Notes: generated from the letters alone by a model not told the origin. A stretch of 64,000 nt of DNA from Flammeovirga pacifica (GCF_000807855.2 NZ_JRYR02000002.1:1-64000); one strand, 5' to 3'; counted from the stretch's first letter, positions 36,401 to 45,709 are shown. Translations and numbers: made by a program.

Positions 36401-37953
36401 CGACATTCTCTGTAGATGTGAAAAATAACAAGGATTTAGGCGGATTAGAAATCTGGATAAATGATGAGTTACAAGGAGAATGGCAAATTGGTAAGAACAG
36501 AGAAACTATTTATCTTCAAGATTTAACGTATGAAGGTAATGTGAAAATACGTTTGGTTTCTACTGGTTTAAATAATAGTGATTACGGTGATATTAATATT
36601 GATAACATCCGTTGGTTAGGTCAACCATTAGACAAAGAACTAAAAGTTGTAAATGGTAGTGGTTCAGGTTTTTACAAAGCAGGAGCTGGTATTGAAATTG
36701 TAGCTGATGCACCTCAAGCAGGTTATATTTTCAAAAACTGGACAGGCGCTATTGGATATTTAGAAGACGCTAATAAAGCGACTACATCATTAACGATGCC
36801 TGGTAGAAATATCGAATTAAAGGCAAATTATATCGAAGATGATACTGAATCGTTTACTCTAACAGTAAATGAAGGTACAGGGTCTGGAGATTACTTTGAA
36901 GGTTCTGAAGTAATGGTAAAAGCGAATGTAACTAGTGGTAAACGATTTGTTGAATGGACTGGTGATGTATCACATCTAATTAATCCGAAAAGTGCAGAAA
37001 CTACTTTAACTATGCCTGCTCAGGCTATAGCAATAACTGCAACATTCACAGATGTAGCAACTTATACGCTAACGGTATCAGAAGGAACAGGATCTGGTGA
37101 ATATGAGGAAGGAGAAATGGTTGAAGTTACAGCAAATGCTGCAATGGAAGGTTATATCTTTGACCAGTGGACAGGTGATGTAGCAGCATTAGAAGATGCA
37201 ATGGCTGCAACTACAAAAGTAACAATGCCTTCTGCGGCAGTATCTGTAACTGCAACCTATAAAATGGCTCCAGAAGATACTTATACACTAACGGTATCAG
37301 AAGGAACAGGCTCAGGTAACTATAAGGAAGGAGAAGTAGTAGAAATTACGGCTAACGCTGCAATGGAAGGTTACATCTTTAACCAGTGGACAGGTGATGT
37401 AGCGGCATTAGAAGATGCAATGTCTGCAACTACAAATGTAACAATGCCAGGTGCTACTGTTGCTGTAACTGCAACTTACAAAATGGTCGGAGTAGAAACA
37501 TTTACATTAACAGTAGAAAATGGAGATGGTTCTGGATCTTTTGAAGAAGGAGAAACAATCACTATTACTGCTGATGAGGCAGAAAAAGGCTTTAAGTTCT
37601 CAGCTTGGACTGGTGATGTTCAATACTTAGATGATGCTACATCAAATAGTGCTGTTGTGACAATGCCGAATATGGATATAACAATTACAGCAACTTATGA
37701 AGAAGATCGACCAACTTCAATCGAAAATGGTTTATCATCATCTGCACTATTAGTATATCCAAACCCTGCTACAGATATTATAAACGTGAAAAACCTAGAT
37801 GCTTCACAAGAAATAATGATCTTTAATTCAGTAGGTCAGGTTGTAAAAATGATTAAAAATATCGAATCAAATAGTATCCAAGTAAGTGATTTACCAAAAG
37901 GTGTATACTATTTAAGAAACGGTATCAAAAGCATAAAACTCATAATTAAGTAA
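33415..37953 (+). CDS. Secreted GH74-like Asp-box propeller protein B (BACON, five InlB repeats, T9SS tail)
   Basis: 1512 residues; the start may also be one of the next Met codons (MMKKLLQLLSLL), all giving a signal peptide ending TAQAQ. The propeller region (about 30-840) is closely related to protein A: NPGGGGQIQDLYFDRNVEGR, FSSDMEGIYRSDDFGQSW, and Asp-boxes SQDAGVTW, SKDNGETF, SLDYGYSW. BACON begins at residue 847, the same position as in protein A; a beta-sandwich follows (about 930-1073). It then has five InlB B-type repeats starting near 1074, 1145, 1216, 1289 and 1362, versus one in protein A. A T9SS type A tail ends it (about 1440-1512; VYPNPATD, LPKGVYYLR). Secretion to the surface by T9SS is well supported. 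Enzymatic activity is inferred from family and context only. Confidence 0.85.
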   Translation: MTLMMKKLLQLLSLLLTCVSFMTAQAQPGTWGQENAWESLNPGGGGQIQDLYFDRNVEGRIWFSSDMEGIYRSDDFGQSWQYVSRDLSHGMSFTVEQEIGGSRMYQGGLYGASYSENANAANFHEVSWNMIYITRGDAISSIAVSRDFNTVVLAPGWQNKDPQKGQAAICDPLQNIASGKFNGVREIYLSQDAGVTWKKVIYEATEGYRHVFGVEIHPVTGYIYLSAASGVYISKDNGETFTIVSKPTDALDGAGDAVNVNKRPDGGSRGIELSPDGLHAYATYQTQGGDKYEDKRWAVYYAKVQENGDLGEWVKIMDDMVETAEWFNPKVDPKSPANENKILIGTVWNDNANRVGLFECTLNFDDNNDLVDYAWNQIIEKPTAGSNGNCYSFEVGWENRAFIVRAYDYSPASWEDPYVISMGGMNVFLGNPENSGFPCSAGSWWEVYGEIVPNASKHTMAHSRGFASPYAYDVYSYENYMVQGNADHGLLQSLDYGYSWTPEEGPQGITNVMSVFVTNTTPELVLMDARKGFGAPQQTVGGLYAKELDLTDIGTKSDWKLIGGFEPNNNGETQGLPSRNFRVISEDPSNPERIFVGLRGGSSNPGGIYMANNIVNVYNGTEDWVKITSGDYDDLDIRDVWVDPNNSDVIYGRSNTNNAKGIIFRGVRQADQSYVWTSSNGLSSSKDMFIWDRGEGTSWLVAATTIGGNTAVYINKNIQDDGWNTESNWENTGFDAAESLVLRPEKWVIPGKPINMSGLAAYGDYIIINTSVDNHKRGLGSFIGEIKTDGSIEWSDWTLGVANNTAIVHSVSNNTKILMENGEAYYYTATAGTGPWRRKIPVKDETCDISVSEKVLNFTSEGGVQTVDITASSAYEVHVDKSFVDVVLEDNTITVTMEANNTSDVRTAIITIAGCENKIVTVAQAGLTAGGHETFNFFPTFAEAWGTGDYVGDGGVTWSYSSCKGINTMDGSNIKMRKPGTNPAPSFEGTVGGGITTFSVDVKNNKDLGGLEIWINDELQGEWQIGKNRETIYLQDLTYEGNVKIRLVSTGLNNSDYGDINIDNIRWLGQPLDKELKVVNGSGSGFYKAGAGIEIVADAPQAGYIFKNWTGAIGYLEDANKATTSLTMPGRNIELKANYIEDDTESFTLTVNEGTGSGDYFEGSEVMVKANVTSGKRFVEWTGDVSHLINPKSAETTLTMPAQAIAITATFTDVATYTLTVSEGTGSGEYEEGEMVEVTANAAMEGYIFDQWTGDVAALEDAMAATTKVTMPSAAVSVTATYKMAPEDTYTLTVSEGTGSGNYKEGEVVEITANAAMEGYIFNQWTGDVAALEDAMSATTNVTMPGATVAVTATYKMVGVETFTLTVENGDGSGSFEEGETITITADEAEKGFKFSAWTGDVQYLDDATSNSAVVTMPNMDITITATYEEDRPTSIENGLSSSALLVYPNPATDIINVKNLDASQEIMIFNSVGQVVKMIKNIESNSIQVSDLPKGVYYLRNGIKSIKLIIK
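36634..37710 (+). repeat. Five InlB B-type repeats, two nearly identical (219-bp period)
   Basis: Five coding repeats of 71-73 codons, each opening with (Y/F)TLTVxEGTGSG and containing GYxFxxWTGDV and an xxxTMP end. Units 3 and 4 (from 37061 and 37280) are offset by exactly 219 bp and nearly identical at DNA level, indicating recent duplication. Confidence 0.85.
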
Positions 37954-37994
37954 GTCAGTTTGTTAGATAATACACTTTGTGTTTTATTTAATTT

Positions 37995-38028
37995 AGCCAC
38001 TATCCTAAAGGGTAGTGGCTATCTTTTT
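37995..38028 (+). terminator. Intrinsic terminator after propeller gene B
   Basis: AGCCACTATCC pairs with GGGTAGTGGCT (one wobble) over a short loop, then ATCTTTTT, 42 bp after the stop codon. Confidence 0.8.
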
Positions 38029-38479
38029 AAAGTATGATATTAAATTTCTTTTTAATGAAGGTCTTTATGACAGGCTATAAATGAAGAACTATCTCTTCAC
38101 AATTTAGAATACTATTTTCCAAGTCACTTGTTAATTTCCAATGAATATTAACTGATGAAATGGCATGTTATGATTTAAAATAAAGATCCTAAAAATCATC
38201 ATTTCTGTCTTAAACTAGTCCAAAGCCTACCTTAAATAAGGGAAGAAACACATATAAAAGCGAAGGATTTTCTACTTTCTAAAGAATGAAAGACTAGAAA
38301 TCAGGTTGTGTTTGAGGTGGGCAAGTGATTGGTTATCAATAGTATAAAAACTATTAATTTTTGAATAAAAAGAAAAATAGATGAGTTAGAACACGCAATT
38401 TTCTTTGGTATTTCTAAATAAGAGTCTTTTTGACACAAATTAAAATACTTTTGAGAATAGGAAATTATACATAGATATT
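38029..38479. other. 451-bp intergenic region before permease gene
   Basis: No coding sequence seen. A TACTTTTG box at 38446-38453 fits the Bacteroidota -7 consensus and lies 26 nt before the ATG at 38480, a plausible promoter; the nearest TTTG upstream (38429-38432) is closer than the usual spacing. Confidence 0.4.
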
Positions 38480-39916
38480 ATGCAATTAAAGAAACTATTT
38501 GCGGAACAGGTCGAAAGCGTAAATGAATACGAGAGAGAACCTGTCCCAAAATCTGAAGTAAAAGGCTTTAAAAGCTTTGTAGGAATGGTATCTGGAGAAC
38601 ATATAGCAGGAACTGAATTTGTAATAGGACCGCTGTTTGTTTTACATGGTGCGGCTGCTATGGATGTTTTTTGGGGATTATTAATAGGAAACTTACTAGC
38701 TACATTAAGTTGGGTACTATTTTGTGCACCAGCTGCAGTAAAAACTAGAACAACAATTTTTTACCAATTAGAAAGAATTAGTGGAAAAGGTATCGTTACG
38801 TTATATAATAGTGTTAACGGACTTTTGTTTTGTGTGACGGCTTCGGCCATGATAGGTGTTTCAGCATCTGCAGTTGGGATTATGTTGGATATTAAAGGTC
38901 CAGGTTTAAATGATCTTTATCCAACAAGTCCTTTGTGGGTGGGAATTATCTTTGCCATAGGCGCAGTAATTACAGTTGTAGCAACATTTGGATTTGATAA
39001 AGTATCTAAGTTTGCTAATATTTTTGCTCCATGGATGCCTATCATATTTTTCTCAGCAGGTGTAGCCATGCTCCCTCAGTTAGGTGTTACTTCAATATCT
39101 GACTTTTTTACAGTAGCAGAAGAAAAAATCTGGACAGGTGTTCCAATTGATGGCCAAACAAAATATACTTTTTGGCATATTATGATTTTTGCTTGGTTAT
39201 GTAATAGTGCCATGCATTTAGGTTTATCAGATATGTCAATTTATAGATATGCCAAGAAAGCTTCTTACGGTATAGCTTCTGCTTTTGGTATGTTTATCGG
39301 TCATTTTATGGCTTGGTTAGCGTCAGGTATTTTATGTGCAGTAGCCCTTCAGATGGGTGAATCGAATCCTTCTCCGGGGCAAATTGCTTTTATGGGAGCA
39401 GGATATGCAGGATTATTATGTGTGGTGATTGCGGGATGGACAACCGCCAATCCAACTATTTATAGATCAGGACTAGCAGTACAAGGTTTATTTCCAAAAT
39501 TAAAAAGATGGAAAATAACTTTAATTGTAGGGTGTGTGACTACTGTACTTGCTTGTTCTCCCGCTTTTGTATCCAAATTAGATCAGTTTTTAGGGGTTTA
39601 TGCATTATGTGCGGCACCAATTGGATCTATTGTTTTAGCTGATATCTTTATTTTTCCTAAGATAGGATTAATATCAAATTATGCTGAGAAGAAAAAATCG
39701 TGGTTAAATTATTCCGTACTATTATCATGGGGTTTATCCATTTTAGGTTCTTATTTATTTTACAAAGGATTTGATTTAGATTTCTACTTTTTTGCAGCTA
39801 TTCCGGGTTGGCTACTAGGATTTATAACGTATATCATTACCGCTAAATTGATTCAATCAAAAGCGGATGATAAAGATGTTGAACTTGAAAATTTATCAGT
39901 CAATGAACTTAACTAA
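38480..39916 (+). CDS. NCS1-like permease (nucleobase:cation symporter family)
   Basis: 478 residues with about 12 membrane helices and a short charged N-terminus. The region GFKSFVGMVSGEHIAGTEFV followed by GPLFVLHGAAAMDVFWGLL matches the start of NCS1/CodB-type permeases, though the first helix is atypical. Known NCS1 members import purines, pyrimidines, hydantoins or vitamins with a cation, not sugars. Here the gene sits inside a glycan locus between propeller and SusC genes and overlaps a small membrane-protein gene. It could carry a monomer released from the glycan across the inner membrane, but that is inference; nucleobase transport remains possible. Confidence 0.7.
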   Translation: MQLKKLFAEQVESVNEYEREPVPKSEVKGFKSFVGMVSGEHIAGTEFVIGPLFVLHGAAAMDVFWGLLIGNLLATLSWVLFCAPAAVKTRTTIFYQLERISGKGIVTLYNSVNGLLFCVTASAMIGVSASAVGIMLDIKGPGLNDLYPTSPLWVGIIFAIGAVITVVATFGFDKVSKFANIFAPWMPIIFFSAGVAMLPQLGVTSISDFFTVAEEKIWTGVPIDGQTKYTFWHIMIFAWLCNSAMHLGLSDMSIYRYAKKASYGIASAFGMFIGHFMAWLASGILCAVALQMGESNPSPGQIAFMGAGYAGLLCVVIAGWTTANPTIYRSGLAVQGLFPKLKRWKITLIVGCVTTVLACSPAFVSKLDQFLGVYALCAAPIGSIVLADIFIFPKIGLISNYAEKKKSWLNYSVLLSWGLSILGSYLFYKGFDLDFYFFAAIPGWLLGFITYIITAKLIQSKADDKDVELENLSVNELN

Positions 39917-40079
39917 GCATTTATTAAAGCCGCTATCGTATTTTGGTTTAGCGGTTACTTTGGTGCCATGTATTTTGGTATTCTTAGGTGAAATGAATAT
40001 AGAAAATTATAAAAATACTATACTGGTTGGTACATCTATTTGGATGTTTACAGCACCTTGGTGGATCAACAAAGAATAG
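39903..40079 (+). CDS. Small two-helix membrane protein coupled to permease
   Basis: 58 residues when started at 39903 (MNLTKHLLKPLSYFGLAVTL); a longer in-frame start at 39867 would lie deeper in the permease gene. It overlaps the end of the permease gene by 14 bp in another frame. Two hydrophobic helices (about 10-29 and 37-53, ILVGTSIWMFTAPWW) leave a short basic end. Similar mini-proteins accompany sugar transporters in Bacteroidota as I recall them; a subunit or stabiliser role for the permease is inference. Confidence 0.65.
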   Translation: MNLTKHLLKPLSYFGLAVTLVPCILVFLGEMNIENYKNTILVGTSIWMFTAPWWINKE

Positions 40080-40842
40080 TCAGTTTTTACGTAAATAGTT
40101 TTACATTTTAACTACTAAAATTGCATTTATATTAAGGCTATTGATGAGTACTTACTTTTTGAAAATTGAAAGTTATAGGATACCGACATATTTAATAATT
40201 TTTTTGATTGTGTTTAGAGGCACAAAAAGTACGGTAATGAAAAGTAATCTTGATAAAGTGCAATCATAATTCTCTAAGTTTACGAGGTGAACTTTATATA
40301 AAATACTCTTTTTAGAAAAGATTTATTGGATTTAATTGAAATAAGCAGACCGACTAGGTAGATCAACATTCCGCTATTTCAGCTAAAATATTACAATTAT
40401 CTTCTTTCTTTAAGGAGTATTTTTTATATATTGATTTTATATCATTTTATAATGATGTGACTCGACTATTCTTTGTATTTGACCAGTGATAATTATTTAA
40501 AAATTAAGTATTTAAACTTTTGTATATAACTAAGTGATTTCTTTAATTCTTCAATTTTTTATTAAAAACTTTTTGTGGTAGGTAAGAACCAATTGTGCTC
40601 TTATAGAATATTTGTGTCTACCATTAATACTAAAAAACAGCTCTAAAAGTCTTTAAAAAGCAATTATTTGAAAATCCACAGAAAAAGGAAATAATTGTAA
40701 AACATCGAAATTTGCGTTATAAGTACACTTTTAGCTTCAATTTTATAAATGAAAAGACTTTTAAGGGTAAAATCAGCGAATATTGTTATAAGAATTTTTT
40801 CTAAGCGAATTAAAGAACTCTTCAAGAATAAAGGCAAGCTTT
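40080..40842. other. 763-bp AT-rich intergenic region upstream of second SusC gene
   Basis: No coding sequence seen on either strand. It must contain the promoter and a potentially long leader for the SusCD operon. The sequence GCGAAT recurs at about 40777 and 40805. No TAnnTTTG box could be identified with confidence, and no recognised riboswitch. Confidence 0.4.
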
Positions 40843-43800
40843 ATGAATCGTGATAAACTTTTTTTAAGAACAAAAATTTTCATTTTACTCAGTTTTATTT
40901 TTAGTGCAAACCTAGTGTATGCACAAGAAATCATTTCTGGTAAGGTGACTTCAGCAACAGACGGTGCGCCAGTTATTGGTGGTTACGTTTTGGAAAAAAA
41001 CTCACCTAATAATAATGGTGCAGTAACGGACTTTGATGGTAATTTTAAAATTACGATTGGGGATAAGAATAATGCAATTTTAATTTTCAGATCAACTGGC
41101 TTTACTACTAAAGAGGTTAGCATCTCAGGAAGATCAAATATTAGTATTGCATTAGATGAAGATCTACAAGAATTAGAAGCGGTAGTAATTACAGGTTACG
41201 CTACAGAATCTAAGAAAATGAGTACAGGTAGTTATCAAACTATTGATTCAGATCAATTGCAAGAATCTGTTCAGAACTCATTCCAAGAAGGTTTACAAGG
41301 TATGTCTCCTGGTTTGGATGTGACTAACGCAAGTGGTTCTGTAGGTGGAGCAGTAAATATTAGAGTAAGAGGTACGGGTTCTCTTTCAAGTAACTCTTCT
41401 CCTTTATATGTAATTAATGGTATTCCTTTTACTTCGTATCCTACAGATGGTACAGGTAATTTTGGTACCTCTTATAACCCCATGACAAATATCAACCCAG
41501 AAGATATTGAAAGTGTAACAGTATTGAAGGATGCAGAAGCTACCTCAATTTATGGTTCACGTGGTGCGAATGGTGTAATTATCGTTAAGACTAAGCAAGG
41601 TGCAAAGGGTAAAGCTACTTGGGAAGTGAATTACTCTCAAGGTATAAATAGACCAACTAAAAAGTTAAAACATTTAAGAACAAATGATTGGTTGAATTAT
41701 GTGGAAGAAGGTTGGGATAATGCAGGTACTCCTGAAGATAAAAGAATCCTACCTTATACAACTTCAGCTTCAACGCCTTGGTATACTGACGATGTTGCTA
41801 GATCTACGGATATTGATAAATATGATTTAGCTTACCGTCAGGGACAATCAATGAATGCTTCGGTTGCAGTTTCTGGAGGTAATGAAGGGATGACTTACCG
41901 TGTGAATGGTACTTATGCTAAAACAGAAGGTATTTTAAATGCCAACGACAATGAGCGTCTGTCTTTCGCAGGTAACTTTAAGTTTGATGTAAGTGATAAA
42001 CTAAAAATTGGTATTAACACAAACATTAGTACAGTAGATAACTCTCAGTATCCTACTAACATCTACTTCCTTAATGTACAAGGCCAAAGTGGTGGAGTAT
42101 TCCAATATTGGAACAACCCAACAGGTTTGAACTTTATTAGAAACGCAACACCTCAATTACCTGTTAGAAATCCTGACGGTACTTATTTCCAACCGACCTC
42201 ATTGAATAACATTGTTCCTGCAACAGATGAGGAATACTTCTATCATAAGTCGACTTCAATGACTACAATTAATTCAGCTGATATCTCTTATAAAATATCA
42301 AATGATTTAACATTGGATGCGATGGTAGGTATGACATATACAGGATATGAAAGAGAAGTATGGTACTCTCCATTTATTTCTACAGTAGCAATCAAAGGAC
42401 AATGTGATGATTGTTTCGGTTATGCAGATAACATTAAGCAAGCTAGAACATACATTAACTACAATGCTATTTTAAAATATAATAAGACAGTTGGAGATCA
42501 CAGTTTCGATGGATTGTTAGGTTTTGAAAGCTTTGGTGAAGAACAAAAATTCCTTTCGATGAAAGGTGTTGGTTTCCCTCCAACAAACTCAATTAAGAAT
42601 GTAGGTAATGCACAAGAAATTATCGAATGGAGATCAGGACAAAATGGTGTAATCTTTTATTCAGGTTTCTTTAGAGGTAAGTATTCTTACAAACAAAAAT
42701 ACCTTTTAGGGGTGAGTGCTCGTGCCGATGGATCATCAAGATTTGGTGCTAAAAATAGATGGGGTATCTTCCCTTCTGCATCCGTTGGTTGGAACATTTC
42801 AGAAGAAAACTTCTTAGCGTCATCAGATGTATTGACTTACTTAAAACTAAGAGCATCTTATGGTGTTTCTGGTAATGCTGAAATCGATCAATCTGCCGCT
42901 TTTGCCAATTGGGTATTCAATAGCCAATCATATGGTAACTACCCAGGTATTTCTCCATTGAGATTGACTGGTTCTACAGATAATATCGGATGGGAAAGAG
43001 CTTACTCTTTAGATATTGGAGCCAATTTCGAATTATTCGATGGTGCAATTACGGGTGAAGTAGCTTACTATGATAAAACAAACAGAGATCTATTGGCTAA
43101 ATTATTCCTTCCTCCTTCACAAGGTGGTGGACAGTTTATCACTAACTCTGGAGCAATTAGAAATAAAGGGGTGGAGACATCACTAACATTCAACATGTTT
43201 AAGAAGAAAGCATTTAATTGGAGCTTAACGGCCAATGTTGCTTACCTAGAAAACGAAGTGTTAGAGTTAGCGGTAGATCCATCAGTATTAGAACAATCGA
43301 ATGGTTTAGCCTTACCAGTAATTGGTGGTTCTGTAGCCTCATACCAAATGGTGAAGTATATGGGGGTTGATCCTCAGACAGGTTACGAAATGTATGAAGA
43401 TCCTGAAACAGGTAAGCCTTATCAGTTTGAAGATCCAGCAAGACCAACTACTTCTGAAATGGAAAGCTTAATTCAGCCTATTGAAGGAAAAACAGGTCTT
43501 CCAAACTTCACTGGTGGTATTACAAACCGCTTCAATTATAAAGGAATCTCATTCAGCTTTATGTTTACATTCCGTCAAGGAAACTGGATTTATGATGATG
43601 AGATGAACTTGATGGCCTATATGAGATCTGGTAACGCACTTACAAACGTACCTCAACAAATGTATGATGAAAGATGGCAACAGCCGGGTGATCAAACAGA
43701 TGTACCTAGAGTAATTTATGATCATCCATTTGGTAAACGAGATCCATTCCAAGGTTCTAGATCAACAAGATTCTTGTATGATGGTTCATTTATCAGATTG

Positions 43801-44046
43801 AAAAACGTGACGTTGGCATATACCTTACCAAAATCAGTTACTGAGAAGTTGAAATTAAATAATCTTCGTTTTTATGTGTCGGGTACCAACCTTATCACAT
43901 TTACAAAATACCCAGGTTGGGATCCAGAAGCATCTAATTCATTGGGTAACTTCTCACCAACTGAGGCGAACATTGCACCTGGTGTAGTAAAAGGTAACCC
44001 TCCTCAGGCAATGCAACTTAAAGCAGGCATAAACTTAACTTTTTAG
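40843..44046 (+). CDS. SusC-family TonB-dependent outer-membrane importer
   Basis: 1067 residues. Signal peptide at about 1-28 (ANLVYAQ), carboxypeptidase-like domain at about 30-105 (EIISGKVTSATDGAPVIGG, DFDGNFKITI), plug at about 110-225 (VVITGYATESKKMSTGSYQT, LYVINGIPFTSYP, DAEATSIYGSRGANGVIIV), then the barrel ending MQLKAGINLTF. Unlike the SusC at 14645 it has no STN domain, so induction must use another route (no hybrid two-component or sigma gene is in view). SusD follows after 9 bp. Imports oligosaccharides from the second glycan. Confidence 0.95.
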   Translation: MNRDKLFLRTKIFILLSFIFSANLVYAQEIISGKVTSATDGAPVIGGYVLEKNSPNNNGAVTDFDGNFKITIGDKNNAILIFRSTGFTTKEVSISGRSNISIALDEDLQELEAVVITGYATESKKMSTGSYQTIDSDQLQESVQNSFQEGLQGMSPGLDVTNASGSVGGAVNIRVRGTGSLSSNSSPLYVINGIPFTSYPTDGTGNFGTSYNPMTNINPEDIESVTVLKDAEATSIYGSRGANGVIIVKTKQGAKGKATWEVNYSQGINRPTKKLKHLRTNDWLNYVEEGWDNAGTPEDKRILPYTTSASTPWYTDDVARSTDIDKYDLAYRQGQSMNASVAVSGGNEGMTYRVNGTYAKTEGILNANDNERLSFAGNFKFDVSDKLKIGINTNISTVDNSQYPTNIYFLNVQGQSGGVFQYWNNPTGLNFIRNATPQLPVRNPDGTYFQPTSLNNIVPATDEEYFYHKSTSMTTINSADISYKISNDLTLDAMVGMTYTGYEREVWYSPFISTVAIKGQCDDCFGYADNIKQARTYINYNAILKYNKTVGDHSFDGLLGFESFGEEQKFLSMKGVGFPPTNSIKNVGNAQEIIEWRSGQNGVIFYSGFFRGKYSYKQKYLLGVSARADGSSRFGAKNRWGIFPSASVGWNISEENFLASSDVLTYLKLRASYGVSGNAEIDQSAAFANWVFNSQSYGNYPGISPLRLTGSTDNIGWERAYSLDIGANFELFDGAITGEVAYYDKTNRDLLAKLFLPPSQGGGQFITNSGAIRNKGVETSLTFNMFKKKAFNWSLTANVAYLENEVLELAVDPSVLEQSNGLALPVIGGSVASYQMVKYMGVDPQTGYEMYEDPETGKPYQFEDPARPTTSEMESLIQPIEGKTGLPNFTGGITNRFNYKGISFSFMFTFRQGNWIYDDEMNLMAYMRSGNALTNVPQQMYDERWQQPGDQTDVPRVIYDHPFGKRDPFQGSRSTRFLYDGSFIRLKNVTLAYTLPKSVTEKLKLNNLRFYVSGTNLITFTKYPGWDPEASNSLGNFSPTEANIAPGVVKGNPPQAMQLKAGINLTF

Positions 44047-44055
44047 AATAGGGAG

Positions 44056-45636
44056 ATGATGAATATAAAATTAAATATTGCAACAAAATTATCACTAATA
44101 GTAGTGATCGGGCAATTACTCTTCTTTTCTTGTGTGAAATTTGAGGATGTAGGGCCAACGGATGAATTTCCAGGTAGTGAAGTAGACGAGTCTACGTACA
44201 ATATTGAGTTAGTGATTAATGAAGGGTATAAATTTTGGGCACAAGCCTATAATTCTAACCACTTAGCAGATGCTAACGTAATTGCTGATTACACTGCGGC
44301 AAAAATTGATGGTACTAAATTAGGTTCTTATAAGAACAAGTATGAATACATTAGAGCAGAATTTAAAAATGATGGTTTATGGTCTAATGCTTATAAGTCT
44401 ATAAATCAAGCAAATATTGTTCTTGCAGTCACTGAATCTGAACAAGGAATTGATCCTCTATTCACAACTCAAAGAGGTCGTCTTAGAGGAGAAGCATTCT
44501 TTTTAAGAGCATCTAATTCATTCCTTCTTTTAAGATACTATGGAGTTCAATACTCTACTGCAACTTTAAATGATCCGGGTATTATTCTTAAAGATAAACC
44601 TGCTACAGATTTTAATGGCGGTGGTAGAAGTACTGTACAAGAGTGTTACCAATTTATTTTAAATGATTTGGACGCTGCTGCAGAAGCTATTCCTGTAAAG
44701 TTTGAAAGTTCTCTACACCAAAACTTCCCAGCTTATAGAATAAGAGCAAATAAATTTGATGTTTTAGCATTGAAAGCAAGAGTTCTTTTCCAAATGAATA
44801 AAATGACGGAAGCTGAAGAATTGCTAACAAAGTTAATTGGTTTTCAACCTGGTCAAGTATTGTTTGATGAAGCTATTGCTCCATCAGCAAACATGACTAT
44901 GACAACAACATTGGATGCAGAAACATTGTTCAGTACTTCTGGAGTTCAAGATGCCTCTAAGTTAAGACCGTTAACAGCAAATTATACAGTTTCTGAACCT
45001 TATAACATGATGTTTAATGTAGATCAAATTACCGATGGTGAGGTATCAGCAATTTTTCTTACAAAATCATTTATGAGTAACTACTTAGATGAGAATGGTT
45101 TAGTTAAAAATGACGAATACTTTAGATTAAGTAAGTTTACTAGAGAAGTAGAATTAGAAGATCCTGAAACAGGTGAAATTTCTGATACTGTTTACATTTT
45201 TAATAAATTCTCTTTAGATCTAGGTTCTACTACCAACTGGCCAATCATTCGTTTAGATGAGCTAGTATTAATGAGAGCAGAAATCAGAGCTTTAAATGGT
45301 CAAGTAAACGGTGCTTTACCAGATATTAATTTCCTTAGAACAAACCGTGATGCATCTCCTGTGTCTTCTTCTCCATCAGCACAACAAATGATTGAAATTG
45401 TTGCACATGATAGAGCATTAGAATTAGTAGGAGAAGGAGAACGTTTCTTCAACTGGAAAAGAATGGGTGCTTATAATGAAACCGTTAAATCTGTTTATCC
45501 ATCAACAGTTTACAATTCATTTGATAGGTCATCAGTCCAAAATATCCAATGGAATAGCCCTGAAACCTTATTCAGAATTCCATTGAATGAAATTCAAAAT
45601 AATCCGGATTTATCTCCTGGAGATCAAAATCCTTAA
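44056..45636 (+). CDS. SusD-family glycan-binding lipoprotein
   Basis: 526 residues with a lipobox (LLFFSC, near residue 26) and an acidic export-type stretch soon after (KFEDVGPTDEF). RagB/SusD features include RLRGEAFFLRASNSFLLLRY (about 138-157), the TPR-like segments with ALKARVLFQMNKMTEAEELL, and the C-terminal ALELVGEGERFFNWKRMG. Paired with the SusC upstream; a stable hairpin without a T-tract follows. Confidence 0.94.
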   Translation: MMNIKLNIATKLSLIVVIGQLLFFSCVKFEDVGPTDEFPGSEVDESTYNIELVINEGYKFWAQAYNSNHLADANVIADYTAAKIDGTKLGSYKNKYEYIRAEFKNDGLWSNAYKSINQANIVLAVTESEQGIDPLFTTQRGRLRGEAFFLRASNSFLLLRYYGVQYSTATLNDPGIILKDKPATDFNGGGRSTVQECYQFILNDLDAAAEAIPVKFESSLHQNFPAYRIRANKFDVLALKARVLFQMNKMTEAEELLTKLIGFQPGQVLFDEAIAPSANMTMTTTLDAETLFSTSGVQDASKLRPLTANYTVSEPYNMMFNVDQITDGEVSAIFLTKSFMSNYLDENGLVKNDEYFRLSKFTREVELEDPETGEISDTVYIFNKFSLDLGSTTNWPIIRLDELVLMRAEIRALNGQVNGALPDINFLRTNRDASPVSSSPSAQQMIEIVAHDRALELVGEGERFFNWKRMGAYNETVKSVYPSTVYNSFDRSSVQNIQWNSPETLFRIPLNEIQNNPDLSPGDQNP

Positions 45637-45649
45637 TCAACTAAAACAA

Positions 45650-45671
45650 CCACCCGTAAGTTTACGGGTGG
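45650..45671 (+). promoter_or_regulatory. Stable hairpin without T-tract after SusD gene
   Basis: CCACCCGTAA and TTACGGGTGG form a perfect 10-bp stem around a 2-nt centre. Absence of a T-run argues against an intrinsic terminator; it may be an RNA-processing or 3'-end-stabilising hairpin that sets SusCD levels above downstream genes. Confidence 0.6.
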
Positions 45672-45709
45672 GAAACAATCTTAAATTTACAATTTAAAAC
45701 TTTACTTTT

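Noticed and set aside
28987-37953. Calling propellers A and B GH74 xyloglucanases
   Set aside because: The first-blade layout and Asp-boxes resemble GH74, but Asp-boxes occur in many folds, and the uronate/sulfatase context does not fit xyloglucan.
45650-45671. Intrinsic terminator after SusD
   Set aside because: No T-tract follows the stem.
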